Below, piece after piece: positions 11,391 through 20,829 of a DNA stretch of 55,496 nucleotides. Location: NCBI GenBank assembly GCA_017427775.1, contig JAFRSD010000030.1, forward strand, positions 1-55,496. Reading direction: 5' to 3'. Under the pieces are notes generated by a model. The model did no database searches. It saw nothing but the letters and a program-made list of their open reading frames with translations, and was not told the DNA's origin. The position numbers and the translations under genes are program-made. The DNA is from Lachnospiraceae bacterium (GTDB lineage Bacteria; Bacillota; Clostridia; Lachnospirales; Lachnospiraceae). Numbering within the stretch: the first letter of the stretch is position 1; each line of letters starts with the position of its first letter.

Positions 11391-12824
11391 ATGAATTTTA
11401 TATTTTTGACGCAGGTTTCCGGTATTCTTAAACCGTTTGCGTGGATCATGGGTAAGATCCTCAATCTGGTTTATATGCTGGTTTCCTGGCTGGGCATCCC
11501 GAATATCGCTCTGTGTATCGTATTATTTACGATCGCGATCAAGATGCTCACGCTTCCGCTGACGATCAAGCAGCAGAGAAGTGCTAAGTTTTCCGCAAAG
11601 ATGCAGCCGGAACTTCGTGCTATTCAGGATAAGTACAAGGGTTACGACCGCAGCGACCGGGAAGCCATGTACCGCATGCAGGAGGAGACCTCTGCCGTAT
11701 ACAGAAAGTACGGTACCAGTCCTCTCGGCGGATGTCTGCCGCTGATCATCATGCTTTTCATCGTATTTGCCCTGTATCGTGTTATCTACTCGATCCCGGC
11801 ATATGTACAGCCCGTTAAAGATCTTTATACGCCGATCTCTTCGGACTGCATGGCTAAGATGTCTTCATTTGCCTATAATGAGGACGAATCCGCGGAAACC
11901 GCTAAAGAAGGTTATCTTTCCAAAGATGCTACCGCAGCTCTGGAGCAGTTTCTGGAAGCCGAGAAACTTTCCCTTCGTGACCGTAAGGCCAAGAAGGAGA
12001 AGAACTGGGATGAAAACCGTGTTATTGACCTGATGTCCGTTCTCGGAACGGAGGCCTGGGAAGACTTCTTAAACGGTAAGGTTTTCTATGTGAAGGATTC
12101 CGTAACCGGAGAGACGAAAGAAGATCCCAAGTACAGCAAATGGAACGCTTTTTGCCAGACCGATGCATTCAAGGAGTTTACGCAGGGAAAGGACGAAGCA
12201 AAGGAAGATATTCTTCGCGTAAACAGTCTGTTCGGCGGTTACAGCATTCTTGATCCGCCCGGCTGGAAGCTTACCCCGATGCTTCTGATCCCGATTCTTG
12301 CGGCAGTTCTGCAGTATATCCAGTCCATGCTCCAGATGAAGGTGCAGAAGAGCGGCGAAGAGAAGAAGAAGGACGACAATTCCCCTGCCGGAAGCATGGA
12401 AGGAATGATGAAGATCATGCCGATCATTTCGGGTGTCTTCTGTGTATTCTTCCCGGTCGGCGTAGGTATCTACTGGGTTGTTAACTCCGGTGTATCCATT
12501 CTCCAGCAGCAGGTGATCAACAAAAAGCTTGATAAGATCAGCATCGATGATATCGTTGCATCCAACGAAGCAAAGGTTGCTGAAAGAAATAAGAAGCTCG
12601 GAATCGTTTCCACCGGAAATGAAACGTCTTCGATCGCAAAAACGAAGACCAAGACTATCACCGGTGTATATGAGAACAAGGCCGGAAAGCAGAACGATAA
12701 CGATAAGCGTCCTGCACAGAAGGTTTCCGACAAGAAGAAGGAAGAAATTTCCAAGAATGCCGCGGAAGGCAAATCCAACATTTCCGCGATTGCAAATCTG
12801 TACCGTAACGACGATGACGAATAA
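11391..12824 (+). CDS. yidC: Membrane protein insertase YidC/Oxa1
   Basis: Insertase that helps hydrophobic segments enter the membrane, 477 residues. The conserved core is visible as the TM segment around 33-60 with TLPLTIKQQRSAKF, the hydrophilic groove segment through residue 110, then LGGCLPLIIMLFIVFALYRV, and the last TM hairpin FPVGVGIYWVVNSGVSILQQ near 350. There is no lipoprotein signal, unlike Bacillus SpoIIIJ. The segment from about residue 140 to 280 is a long charged insert between TM segments, and the C-terminus is a basic tail of about 100 residues likely to contact the ribosome. AGGAGG precedes the ATG. Confidence 0.94.
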   Translation: MNFIFLTQVSGILKPFAWIMGKILNLVYMLVSWLGIPNIALCIVLFTIAIKMLTLPLTIKQQRSAKFSAKMQPELRAIQDKYKGYDRSDREAMYRMQEETSAVYRKYGTSPLGGCLPLIIMLFIVFALYRVIYSIPAYVQPVKDLYTPISSDCMAKMSSFAYNEDESAETAKEGYLSKDATAALEQFLEAEKLSLRDRKAKKEKNWDENRVIDLMSVLGTEAWEDFLNGKVFYVKDSVTGETKEDPKYSKWNAFCQTDAFKEFTQGKDEAKEDILRVNSLFGGYSILDPPGWKLTPMLLIPILAAVLQYIQSMLQMKVQKSGEEKKKDDNSPAGSMEGMMKIMPIISGVFCVFFPVGVGIYWVVNSGVSILQQQVINKKLDKISIDDIVASNEAKVAERNKKLGIVSTGNETSSIAKTKTKTITGVYENKAGKQNDNDKRPAQKVSDKKKEEISKNAAEGKSNISAIANLYRNDDDE

Positions 12825-12906
12825 GCCGGGACATTTTCCGGCCGGATCATAAGGTCCGGCGGAGTTCCGTATTCGAACCCGCCGCACCGGAAACAGGAGG
12901 ATTAAT

Positions 12907-13860
12907 ATGGCAGTGAAAGAGTATTCCGGCAAGAATGAGGAAGAAGCAAAGGCTGTGGCCGCTGCGGATCTCGGAATTGCCGCCGAAGAACTTGTATATG
13001 AAGTAATTGAAGAAGAAAAGGGCGGTTTTCTCGGCCTTTTCAAGAACTGTAAGATTGCGGTAACGCTTCCCGAAGAGCAGTCCGATCTGTCCGCATCCGT
13101 TGCGGAAGCGATTGCGGAGGTTGCGCAGAGCACGATCACACCCGCAAGCGGTGAGACCCCTGCCGAGGTTGCCGTTGATTTTATCAAGAAAGTACTTACC
13201 GAGCTTGGTTTTACCGCTGATATTTCCGCTACCGTTGAGGAAGAGGAAGGAAACATCTATATCAATGTTGAAGGCGATGACATGGGCACCCTGATCGGAA
13301 AGCGCGGTCAGACGTTAGATGCTCTTCAGTATCTGACCAGCCTTGTTGTAAACCGTGCCTGCAACCAGTATTACAAGATTAAGCTCGATACCGAGAACTA
13401 TCGTGCAAGACGTAAGGAAACGCTTGAGAATCTTGCAAAGAATATTGCCGGTAAGGTTAAGAAGACCAGAAGAAGCGTTGCGCTTGAGCCGATGAACCCG
13501 TATGAGAGACGCATTATTCATGCGGCTCTTCAGAACGACAAATACGTAGAAACCCACAGTGAGGGCGAAGAGCCTTACCGTAAGGTTATCGTTTCCATGA
13601 AGAAGGGTGTTACGTATGACGGCGGACGCGGTTACGGCCGCGGAGGCTACAACAGAGGCGGATACGGCAACAATAACCGCGGAGGCTATAATCGCGGCGG
13701 ATACGGCAACAAGGGCGGATACGGCGGCAACCGTCGTCCTCCGAAGCCGCGCTACAACGATAACAGCAGTGACTACAGCCAGGATTATATGAAGGATTAC
13801 GCAGCTTACAAGGAAGCCCGCGCTGCCGAGAAGGCGAAGAACGAGGGCGAGAAGCAGTAA
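12907..13860 (+). CDS. khpB: RNA-binding protein KhpB/Jag with a glycine-arginine-tyrosine tail
   Basis: RNA-binding protein of 317 residues, encoded after yidC as in other Firmicutes. Order of parts: Jag_N domain (1-55, ending GGFLGLFK), an acidic and Ala-rich linker, a KH domain (about 97-165, loop GKRGQTLDALQYLT), an R3H domain (about 170-235) and then a low-complexity tail. Residues about 240-275 are built from GYGRGGYNRGGYG-like units, and the end is charged. The family usually stops after R3H, so the RGG/RGY tail is unusual and suggests extra RNA contact or condensation. An AGGAGG site precedes the ATG. Confidence 0.92.
   Translation: MAVKEYSGKNEEEAKAVAAADLGIAAEELVYEVIEEEKGGFLGLFKNCKIAVTLPEEQSDLSASVAEAIAEVAQSTITPASGETPAEVAVDFIKKVLTELGFTADISATVEEEEGNIYINVEGDDMGTLIGKRGQTLDALQYLTSLVVNRACNQYYKIKLDTENYRARRKETLENLAKNIAGKVKKTRRSVALEPMNPYERRIIHAALQNDKYVETHSEGEEPYRKVIVSMKKGVTYDGGRGYGRGGYNRGGYGNNNRGGYNRGGYGNKGGYGGNRRPPKPRYNDNSSDYSQDYMKDYAAYKEARAAEKAKNEGEKQ
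13621..13735 (+). repeat. In-frame RGGY-type repeat in khpB
   Basis: Imperfect repeats of GGCGGATACGGCAAC and CGCGGAGGCTACAA type encode the glycine-rich tail of KhpB. The near-identity at the DNA level suggests expansion by slippage or unequal exchange. Confidence 0.7.
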
Positions 13861-13882
13861 ATATTTGATAGTTGATGATTCG

Positions 13883-13919
13883 GAAGGGAGAGGAATGCGA
13901 TTTCCTTCTCCCTTCTTTT
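13883..13919 (+). terminator. Terminator after khpB
   Basis: A stem of GAAGGGAG and further pairs around GGAAT with ATTTCC, closing on a short loop, then TTCTTTTC. It lies between khpB and mnmE, and no separate mnmE promoter is obvious. Confidence 0.6.
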
Positions 13920-13989
13920 CAACTGACAAAGAAACGGCGCCGGAGCAGGCAGGACGCCGCTTTCATCGAGCCTGCGCAAGGGTACCGGA

Positions 13990-15459
13990 ATGAATAATGA
14001 CACGATTGCGGCTATCGCCTCCGGGCTGAGCGCCGCCGGAATCAGTATCATCCGCATCAGCGGACCGGATGCATTCGGAATTGCTTCAAGGGTTTTTCGG
14101 ACCGGAAAATCCGAAGCCCCGATCGGGGAGCGGATAACCGGATGGGAAAGCCATACGGTGCACTACGGCTTTATCGCGGACGGGGAAGAAATTATCGATG
14201 AAGTAATGCTTCTGATCCTGAAAGCACCCCGTACGTTTACGAAAGAAGATACCGTGGAAATCGATTGTCACGGCGGTATTGTTGTGACGAAACGGATTCT
14301 TTCGCTTATTCTTTCCTGCGGCGCAAGACTTGCGGAACCGGGAGAGTTCACGAAAAGAGCATTTCTTAACGGACGAATCGACCTTTCCCAGGCTGAAGCC
14401 GTGATGGAATTGATCGGAGCCAAGAACGAACGGGCCGTAAGAAACTCCGTGAAGCAGCTTCGCGGTGCACTGCGCAACCGGATCAATGTGCTCAGAACGA
14501 AGATTCTTTCGGATGTTGCTACCATCGAAGCATCTCTTGACCAGCCGGAGTATTATTCGCTCGAAGGCTTTGCGGAGAAGCTTCATGAAGCGGCTTTGGA
14601 AGAACGGACGGAGATTGAAAAGATGCTTCGCTCCGCGGAAAACGGGCGCATGATCCGGGAGGGTATCAAGACGGTAATTCTCGGTAAGCCGAATGTCGGC
14701 AAGAGTTCTTTGATGAACGCTCTTGTCGGAGAGGAACGTGCCATTGTTACGGAAATCGCCGGAACGACAAGGGACACGCTTTCCGAAGAAATCCGGCTGA
14801 ACGGGATCACGTTACTGATCGTGGATACGGCCGGAATCCGTAATACGCCCGACCCGGTTGAAAAGATCGGTGTTTCGCGTGCCCACGAAAAAGCGGAGGA
14901 TGCTGACCTCATATTGTATGTGGCGGATGCATCCACGGCATTGGAACAGGCCGACCGCGATATTATGAAAGCTTACGCAGGCAAGAAAATGCTTGCCGTA
15001 TTGAATAAAACCGACCTGACAGGAAATCTTTCCGCGGACGGGATGAAGCCGGAGCATATGCCGGAAGAGGCAGATCCGGCACGATCCCTTCGTACAACCG
15101 AATCGGATTTGAGAGATCTTCTTTCGGTGTGCGGCTGTACGGCTGAGATTGTCCCTGTTTCCGCAAAGGAAGGAACCGGTCTTGATGTTCTCGAGGAGAA
15201 GATCACCGCTATGTTCTTTGCCGGAGACCTGGTTGCGGATGAGGAGTCGGTTATCACGTCCGACCGGCATAAAGAATGCCTCCGGAATGCTTATGAGAGT
15301 CTCGGAAAAGTTCTTTCAAGCATTGAAAACGGAATGCCGGAGGACTTTTATTCCATCGATCTGATGGGTGCATATGAAGCCCTTTCGCGTATTGTCGGAG
15401 AGGATGTTGACGAAGATTTGATCAACCGCATATTTGAACGGTTCTGTCTGGGCAAATAA
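13990..15459 (+). CDS. mnmE: tRNA modification GTPase MnmE
   Basis: GTPase that acts with MnmG to build cmnm5U34 in tRNAs, 489 residues. An N-terminal folate-binding domain is followed by a helical domain with an embedded G domain: G1 GKPNVGKSS (near 228), DTAGIR, NKTDL and SAKEGTG. It ends in the conserved FCLGK with the catalytic cysteine. The stretch between NKTDL and SAK is about 20-25 residues longer than in E. coli MnmE. AAGGG sits seven bases before the ATG. mnmG and rsmG follow. Confidence 0.96.
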   Translation: MNNDTIAAIASGLSAAGISIIRISGPDAFGIASRVFRTGKSEAPIGERITGWESHTVHYGFIADGEEIIDEVMLLILKAPRTFTKEDTVEIDCHGGIVVTKRILSLILSCGARLAEPGEFTKRAFLNGRIDLSQAEAVMELIGAKNERAVRNSVKQLRGALRNRINVLRTKILSDVATIEASLDQPEYYSLEGFAEKLHEAALEERTEIEKMLRSAENGRMIREGIKTVILGKPNVGKSSLMNALVGEERAIVTEIAGTTRDTLSEEIRLNGITLLIVDTAGIRNTPDPVEKIGVSRAHEKAEDADLILYVADASTALEQADRDIMKAYAGKKMLAVLNKTDLTGNLSADGMKPEHMPEEADPARSLRTTESDLRDLLSVCGCTAEIVPVSAKEGTGLDVLEEKITAMFFAGDLVADEESVITSDRHKECLRNAYESLGKVLSSIENGMPEDFYSIDLMGAYEALSRIVGEDVDEDLINRIFERFCLGK

Positions 15460-15491
15460 GCGGGTAATACGATAGGAATCTAAAAGAAATT

Positions 15492-17426
15492 ATGGAAAAG
15501 GTCATTCCCGAATTCTATTGCGACGCATACGATGTTGCGGTTATCGGAGCCGGTCATGCCGGCTGCGAAGCGGCACTTGCTTCCGCGCGTCTTGGCTGCG
15601 AAACCATTTGCTTTATGGTCAGTACGGATACGATCGCGATGATGCCCTGTAACCCCAATATCGGCGGTACGAGCAAAGGCCACCTTGTGAAGGAAGTGGA
15701 CGCTCTCGGCGGAGAGATGGGGCGGAACATTGACAAGGCATTTATCCAGAGTAAGATGCTGAACCGCAGTAAAGGTCCGGCGGTACATTCACTCCGCGCA
15801 CAGGCGGATAAGCAGAAATACAGCAAATGTATGCGTCAGGTGATGGAGAATACCGAGCACCTGACCTTAAAGCAGGCAGAGGTATCGGAGCTCCTTTATG
15901 ATACCGCGGCTGACGGAACCAAGACGGTTACCGGTGTAAAGACGGTTTCGGGAGGAATCTATCCTTGTAAAGCCGTGATCCTTTGCAGCGGCGTGTATCT
16001 GAACGCGCGCTGTATCTTCGGGGAAGTCAGCACTTATACAGGCCCGAACGGCACGCCGAGGGCGACGCATCTGACGGATTCCCTGATTGCCGCGGGCATC
16101 GAAATGTACCGGTTTAAGACCGGGACGCCTGCCAGAATCGACCGTCGGACGATCGACTTTTCCGTAATGGAAGTCCAGAACGGAGATGAGCCGGTTGTTC
16201 CGTTCTCCTTCACCAATACGCCGGAAGGAATTGCGCGCGAGCAGGTGCCGTGCTATCTGACTTATACCAACGAAGAGACGCACAAGATCATTCGTGCGAA
16301 TCTCGACCGTTCTCCGCTTTTCTCGGGTGCTATTGAGGGAACCGGGCCGCGTTATTGCCCTTCGATTGAAGACAAGGTTGTAAAGTTTCCGGAGAAGGAC
16401 CGTCATCAGGTGTTCATCGAACCGGAAGGAGAGTACACGAATGAGATGTACCTTTCCGGCATGTCCTCGAGCCTTCCGGAAGAGGTTCAGATTGCGATGT
16501 ACCGCTCCGTAAAGGGACTGGAGCACGCGAAGATAGTTCGTAACGCATATGCGATAGAATATGACTGTATCAACCCGATGCAGCTTTATCCGACGCTTGA
16601 GTGCCGCAAGATCAAAGGTTTCTTCAGCGCGGGGCAGAGTAACGGCAGCAGCGGCTACGAGGAAGCCGCCGCGCAGGGAATCATCGCCGGTATCAACGCT
16701 GCACGTAAAGTTCAGGGTAAGGAAGGGATCATTCTCGACCGCTCCCAGGCATATATCGGTGTATTGATCGATGATCTCGTGACAAAGGAGACGCACGAGC
16801 CGTATCGTATGATGACTAGCCGCGCGGAGTACCGCCTGCTTTTAAGACAGGACAATGCGGACCTCCGGCTTACCGAGATCGGACACGAGGTCGGGTTGAT
16901 CGATGAAGAACGGTATCAGCGCTTTTTAGAGAAGAGAAAGGCAATTGAGGATGAACTGGAACGGCTTTCCGTTGCGGTTCTCGGAGCATCTGCTTCGGTT
17001 TGCGAAACGCTTCGTTCTCTCGGAACTTCCGAGATCCATACGGCAACTTCGCTTTTAGAGCTTCTGCGCAGGCCGGAACTGGATTATGAGAGTCTTGCCG
17101 TTCTTGACCCGGAGCGTAAACCGCTTCCTGCGGATGTGATTGAGCAGGTTGTTATAAATATCCGTTATGAGGGCTACATTGAGCGGCAGATGCAGCAGGT
17201 TGAGCATTTTAAGAAACTCGAGAGCCGCAAGATTCCCGAGGACTTCGATTACGATGCGGTTCCTTCCATCCGCATTGAGGCACGGCAGAAGCTGAAGCAA
17301 TTCCGTCCGGTCAATGTCGGGCAGGCATCCCGCATCAGCGGTGTTTCGCCTGCTGACATATCGGTTCTTCTGGTTATGCTCGAACGTGTTTTGAAGGCTG
17401 ACGGCAATAAGACCGGCCGGCAGTAG
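15492..17426 (+). CDS. mnmG: tRNA uridine 5-carboxymethylaminomethyl modification enzyme MnmG
   Basis: FAD-dependent partner of MnmE for wobble uridine modification, 644 residues. The dinucleotide-binding motif is [12 protein letters not shown] at the N-terminus. Family signatures [12 protein letters not shown] and [16 protein letters not shown] and the C-terminal helical tRNA-binding region with [15 protein letters not shown] are all present at full length. It follows mnmE by 32 bases and precedes rsmG by 38. Confidence 0.97.
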   Translation: MEKVIPEFYCDAYDVAVIGAGHAGCEAALASARLGCETICFMVSTDTIAMMPCNPNIGGTSKGHLVKEVDALGGEMGRNIDKAFIQSKMLNRSKGPAVHSLRAQADKQKYSKCMRQVMENTEHLTLKQAEVSELLYDTAADGTKTVTGVKTVSGGIYPCKAVILCSGVYLNARCIFGEVSTYTGPNGTPRATHLTDSLIAAGIEMYRFKTGTPARIDRRTIDFSVMEVQNGDEPVVPFSFTNTPEGIAREQVPCYLTYTNEETHKIIRANLDRSPLFSGAIEGTGPRYCPSIEDKVVKFPEKDRHQVFIEPEGEYTNEMYLSGMSSSLPEEVQIAMYRSVKGLEHAKIVRNAYAIEYDCINPMQLYPTLECRKIKGFFSAGQSNGSSGYEEAAAQGIIAGINAARKVQGKEGIILDRSQAYIGVLIDDLVTKETHEPYRMMTSRAEYRLLLRQDNADLRLTEIGHEVGLIDEERYQRFLEKRKAIEDELERLSVAVLGASASVCETLRSLGTSEIHTATSLLELLRRPELDYESLAVLDPERKPLPADVIEQVVINIRYEGYIERQMQQVEHFKKLESRKIPEDFDYDAVPSIRIEARQKLKQFRPVNVGQASRISGVSPADISVLLVMLERVLKADGNKTGRQ

Positions 17427-17464
17427 CCGGTTATTCTCGGAAAATGTTACAGTAAGGGTGAATC

Positions 17465-18211
17465 ATGTATCAGGACAAAGTATTAACTGACGGACTTCGC
17501 GAATTGGGAATTCCCTATACCGACAGACAGATGGATCAGCTTCACGTTTATTACGAGATGATGGTTGAGAAGAATAAGGTTATGAATCTCACCGGCATTA
17601 CGGAATATGACGAGGTTGTTGTTAAGCATTGGCTCGACAGCCTTTGCTTTGCGAAAGTGTATCTACCTTTGCGGAAGGATGGATTCTGCCCGAAACTGAT
17701 CGATGTCGGAACCGGAGCAGGTTTCCCGGGCATTCCGGTTAAGATACTCTTCCCGGAAATCGAGGTATTACTCCTCGATTCTTTACAGAAAAGAATCACA
17801 TTTCTACAAGATGTTGTAAAGGCTCTCGAGTTAGACACTATATCTTGCGTTCATGGACGAGCAGAGGAGCTTTCTATAAAGCCTGCTTACCGGGAAACGT
17901 TTGATTTTGCCGTTTCGAGGGCCGTTGCGAGACTGAATTCCCTTGCGGAGTTATGCGTACCGTTTGTTAAGGAAGGCGGTTCGTTTGTCTCCTATAAGGC
18001 AGATGCTTCCGAGGAGGAAATTGAAGAAAGCCTGTATGCGATTAAGACGCTTGGATGCGCAAAGCCGAAGGTTCTCTCTTATGTTGTTCCCGGTTCGGAT
18101 CTTACGAGAAAGCTTGTTGTGGCGCAGAAGATTTCAACCACTCCCGGGAAGTATCCCAGAGGCGGAGGTAAGCCGCTGAAGGCACCTCTGTTGCAGCCTG
18201 TTAAACGATGA
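17465..18211 (+). CDS. rsmG: 16S rRNA (guanine527-N7) methyltransferase RsmG
   Basis: SAM-dependent methyltransferase acting on G527 of 16S rRNA, 248 residues. The SAM motif is DVGTGAGFPGIPVKI near residue 80, followed by LLDSLQKRITFLQ and VSRAVARLNSLAEL. The C-terminal YPRGGGKPLKAPL is typical. AAGGG precedes the ATG. The transcript ends at the hairpin formed by the adjacent parS palindrome. Confidence 0.96.
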   Translation: MYQDKVLTDGLRELGIPYTDRQMDQLHVYYEMMVEKNKVMNLTGITEYDEVVVKHWLDSLCFAKVYLPLRKDGFCPKLIDVGTGAGFPGIPVKILFPEIEVLLLDSLQKRITFLQDVVKALELDTISCVHGRAEELSIKPAYRETFDFAVSRAVARLNSLAELCVPFVKEGGSFVSYKADASEEEIEESLYAIKTLGCAKPKVLSYVVPGSDLTRKLVVAQKISTTPGKYPRGGGKPLKAPLLQPVKR

Positions 18212-18217
18212 TGATTG

Positions 18218-18249
18218 CGGGATGTTTCACGTGAAACATCCCGTTTTTT
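18218..18249 (+). terminator. parS: parS site embedded in an intrinsic terminator
   Basis: The 16-bp site TGTTTCACGTGAAACA (18223-18238) matches the ParB-binding parS consensus. It is the centre of a perfect 26-bp palindrome (18218-18243) directly followed by six T. In RNA the palindrome makes a long GC-closed hairpin with a U-tract, so the same bases should serve as the rsmG terminator and as a ParB nucleation site. Confidence 0.88.
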
Positions 18250-18453
18250 CTCCGTTGAAAGCGATGAGAAGTTACCTGAAATTCCTCACATTTTATTGAT
18301 GGTGATTATTTTGTGTTTTTTCGGAATTCTATGGAAACTTCATGCAAAGTATGATATACTTTCGATTGCACCCCTAAAAGAAGGTGCTTCGGGGAGAAAA
18401 CAGTAATATTTTTGGATGCGCTTTCTAAAACAGCGTGTCGCGGAAGGGATAAT

Positions 18454-19251
18454 ATGGCTAAGATTATTGCTATTTCAAACCAAAAGGGAGGCGTCGGAAA
18501 GACGACAACTGCGGTTAATCTTGCAGCTTGCCTCGCGGAATTCAGCATGAATGTGCTTCTTGTGGACATCGATCCGCAGGGAAATGCGACGAGCGGACTC
18601 GGGATCGAGAAGAATCGCGACCGGGCCAATACCTATGGAGTACTGATTGGCGAGTGCAGTATAAAGGATGCCATTGCGCATACGGCTTTTGAAGGCTTGG
18701 ACGTTGTACCTTCTACCGTAGATCTTGCAGGCGCTGAAGCGGAACTTCTTACGGCGGACAACCGCGAGTACATTCTCCGGAAAGAACTGGAGTCGGTTGC
18801 AGAGCAATATGACTATATTATCATTGATTGCCCGCCGTCTTTGAATATTCTTGTTTTAAACGGTTTGTGCGCTGCAGATACGATGATCTGCCCGTTGCAG
18901 TGCGAATTCTATGCATTGGAAGGACTTTCCCAGCTTCTGGAGACGGTGCATATGGTCCGCACGAGACTGAACAACCGGCTTACATTCGGCGGCATTCTCT
19001 TTACGATGTTCGACGGGCGTACGCGTCTTTCTGCACAGGTTATCCAGAATGTCCGTCAGACATTACGGGAACACATCTTTAAAACGGTTATTCCACGTTC
19101 TGTCAGACTGTCTGAGGCACCGAGCTACGGCGAGCCGATCACCGAATATGATAAGCGGTCTGCGGGTGCGGAAGCGTATCGGAATTTCGCCCGCGAGATT
19201 CTGGGCGCTGACGGACACAGAATCCATGTAAGAAAGAAGAAAAAGCGCTAA
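18454..19251 (+). CDS. parA: Chromosome partitioning ATPase ParA (Soj)
   Basis: Deviant Walker ATPase of chromosome segregation, 265 residues. Walker A is KGGVGKTTTAVNLA at the N-terminus, switch I region DIDPQGNATSGLG, and Walker B region YIIIDCPPSLNIL. It acts on the nucleoid together with ParB. I start it at the ATG at 18454, with AAGGGA four bases upstream; 14 further codons upstream are open but unlike the family. There is no noc gene between rsmG and parA, unlike Bacillus. A TATACT at 18354-18359 may be its -10 element. Confidence 0.95.
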   Translation: MAKIIAISNQKGGVGKTTTAVNLAACLAEFSMNVLLVDIDPQGNATSGLGIEKNRDRANTYGVLIGECSIKDAIAHTAFEGLDVVPSTVDLAGAEAELLTADNREYILRKELESVAEQYDYIIIDCPPSLNILVLNGLCAADTMICPLQCEFYALEGLSQLLETVHMVRTRLNNRLTFGGILFTMFDGRTRLSAQVIQNVRQTLREHIFKTVIPRSVRLSEAPSYGEPITEYDKRSAGAEAYRNFAREILGADGHRIHVRKKKKR

Positions 19252-19321
19252 AGATTACCGGAAACAATTATGATTTGATACAGATAATCAGGCATGCCGC
19301 GAGGCTTTACGGAGGTTTACA

Positions 19322-20215
19322 ATGGCGAAAAAAGGACTCGGAAAAGGCTTGGAATCCTTGATTTCCAACAAGCTTGACCTTGAAATGAATGAATATATCC
19401 AGAGAAATGACGATAAGGTTTCACGTGAAACAATGCTTCCGATCGGAAAGGTTGAACCGAACCGTGACCAGCCGCGCCGTCATTTTGATGAGGCCGCGCT
19501 GAATGAATTGGCTGCCTCCATCAAAGAGCATGGAATTATTCAGCCGCTGATCGTTCATGAGAAAGGGGACTTCTACGAGATCATTGCCGGAGAGCGCCGT
19601 TGGAGAGCAGCGCATATTGCTGGACTTAGCGAAGTGCCGGTTCTTGTTAAGAACTATGAGCCCCGCGAGCTCTATGAGATCGCGCTGATTGAGAACCTCC
19701 AAAGAGAGAATCTGAATGCGGTCGAGGAGTCGATTGCATATCAGAAACTGATCAAGGAATACAATCTGACGCAGGACGAGGTTGCGAAACGAATCGGCAA
19801 GAGCCGTGTAGCAATCACGAACTCGCTTCGCCTTTTAAAGCTTGATAAAGCCGTACAGCAGATGCTGATCGACGGAACCATCTATGCAGGCCAAGCGCGC
19901 GCCCTTCTTGCAATCGAAGACGGTGAAGCACAGGCTGCTGCAGCCAAGAAGGTTGTAGATGACGGAATGAGTACCCGTGAAACAGAGGCTTATGTAAAGA
20001 GGCTTCTCACACCTGCACCCAAGAAGACACCGGCGGCGAAGAATCATGCGGAGGAAGCCGCTTACAAACATTATGAAACGGCCCTCAAGAGATGTCTGGG
20101 AACGAAAGTTTCGATTACGCGAAAGGGCAAAGTCGGCGGAAAGATTGAGATTGATTACTATTCAGTAGACGATTTCGAACGGCTGATGGATCTTCTCGGC
20201 GTGAAAGATCTGTAA
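19322..20215 (+). CDS. parB: Chromosome partitioning protein ParB (Spo0J)
   Basis: CTP-dependent DNA clamp that loads at parS and spreads, 297 residues. The N-terminus KKGLGKGLESLI binds ParA. The CTPase core has QPRRHFDEAALNELAASI and GERRWRAAHIAGL and ENLQRENLNAVEE. The helix-turn-helix is around LTQDEVAKRIGKSRVAITNSLRLL (written here only to locate it, about residues 140-165), and a C-terminal dimer domain ends the protein. Its own gene carries a parS-like site coding for VSRET. GGAGG precedes the ATG. Confidence 0.95.
   Translation: MAKKGLGKGLESLISNKLDLEMNEYIQRNDDKVSRETMLPIGKVEPNRDQPRRHFDEAALNELAASIKEHGIIQPLIVHEKGDFYEIIAGERRWRAAHIAGLSEVPVLVKNYEPRELYEIALIENLQRENLNAVEESIAYQKLIKEYNLTQDEVAKRIGKSRVAITNSLRLLKLDKAVQQMLIDGTIYAGQARALLAIEDGEAQAAAAKKVVDDGMSTRETEAYVKRLLTPAPKKTPAAKNHAEEAAYKHYETALKRCLGTKVSITRKGKVGGKIEIDYYSVDDFERLMDLLGVKDL
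19417..19432. promoter_or_regulatory. parS: Second parS site inside parB
   Basis: GGTTTCACGTGAAACA matches the parS consensus at 15 of 16 positions and has a perfect 14-bp palindromic core. It encodes V-S-R-E-T in ParB, between the ParA-binding N-terminus and the CTPase core. It lies 1.2 kb from the first site and 9 kb from oriC. Confidence 0.85.
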
Positions 20216-20256
20216 TCTCATTTTCCGGGATGACCGGTACGAATCAGGAGGAAGAA

Positions 20257-20811
20257 ATGCTTAGCAGTATTATGACCAATAGAAAGCTGCCGTTCCTTGC
20301 AATGTTCGAGGACTTCGGCATTAATGCAGAGTATCTGATCATCGCGATACTGGTACTTCTTCTGGGGCTGCTTTTCTTTAATATGGTTATGCTGGTGAAA
20401 TACAACCAGCTGAAGGAACGCTATCGCGACTTTATGAGGGGCAGTTCCGGAAAGAGTCTCGAGGAGAGAATCTTAACCCGGTTCAAACAGATTGACACTT
20501 TGAACGAACGGATCGATGATACCATCGACCGCGTGAAGCTTCTTGAAGATGCTAAGGACACTTCCTTTAAAAAGATTGCGATCCATCGTTACGACGCATT
20601 TGCCGAGATGGGCGGAAAGCTCAGCTACAGTCTCTGCCTTCTGAATGATGACAATGACGGTTTCATCATGACAAGCATGCACAACAGGGAAGGCTGCTAT
20701 ACATACGTGAAGGAAGTCATCAAAGGCAACACTTTTGTCATGCTCTCTGAAGAGGAAAGACAGGTGCTTGATGAGGCGTTAAGCTCCATCGATACCATCC
20801 AGTCGATGTAG
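20257..20811 (+). CDS. DUF4446 family membrane protein
   Basis: Protein of 184 residues of unknown function. It has one membrane helix (about residues 27-50), a polar helical region from 55 to 105 (possible coiled coil), and a C-terminal domain with the pattern HRYDAFAEMGGKLSYSLCLL and DDNDGFIMTSMHNREG that marks DUF4446. I start it at the ATG at 20257 with AGGAGG five bases upstream; the nine codons before it run through that site. It follows parB by 41 bases and is probably in the par transcript. A cell-envelope or segregation role is possible but unproven. Confidence 0.8.
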   Translation: MLSSIMTNRKLPFLAMFEDFGINAEYLIIAILVLLLGLLFFNMVMLVKYNQLKERYRDFMRGSSGKSLEERILTRFKQIDTLNERIDDTIDRVKLLEDAKDTSFKKIAIHRYDAFAEMGGKLSYSLCLLNDDNDGFIMTSMHNREGCYTYVKEVIKGNTFVMLSEEERQVLDEALSSIDTIQSM

Positions 20812-20829
20812 GTTCTCTCAGAGAAGATA

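Noticed and set aside
12069-13256. 395-codon open frame antisense to yidC and khpB
   Set aside because: Low-complexity serine-rich shadow of two well-supported genes on the opposite strand; no motif or start site.
13621-13735. CRISPR-like repeat
   Set aside because: The repeats are in frame, contiguous without spacers, and encode the KhpB glycine-rich tail.
18215-18406. 63-codon open frame starting over the parS palindrome, with a hydrophobic stretch
   Set aside because: Its start lies inside the rsmG terminator/parS, the VSRET-like residues simply reflect parS, and it overlaps the likely parA promoter. No ribosome binding site is convincing.
18212-18453. A noc gene between rsmG and parA
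   Set aside because: The gap is only 242 bases and holds no ParB-like frame.
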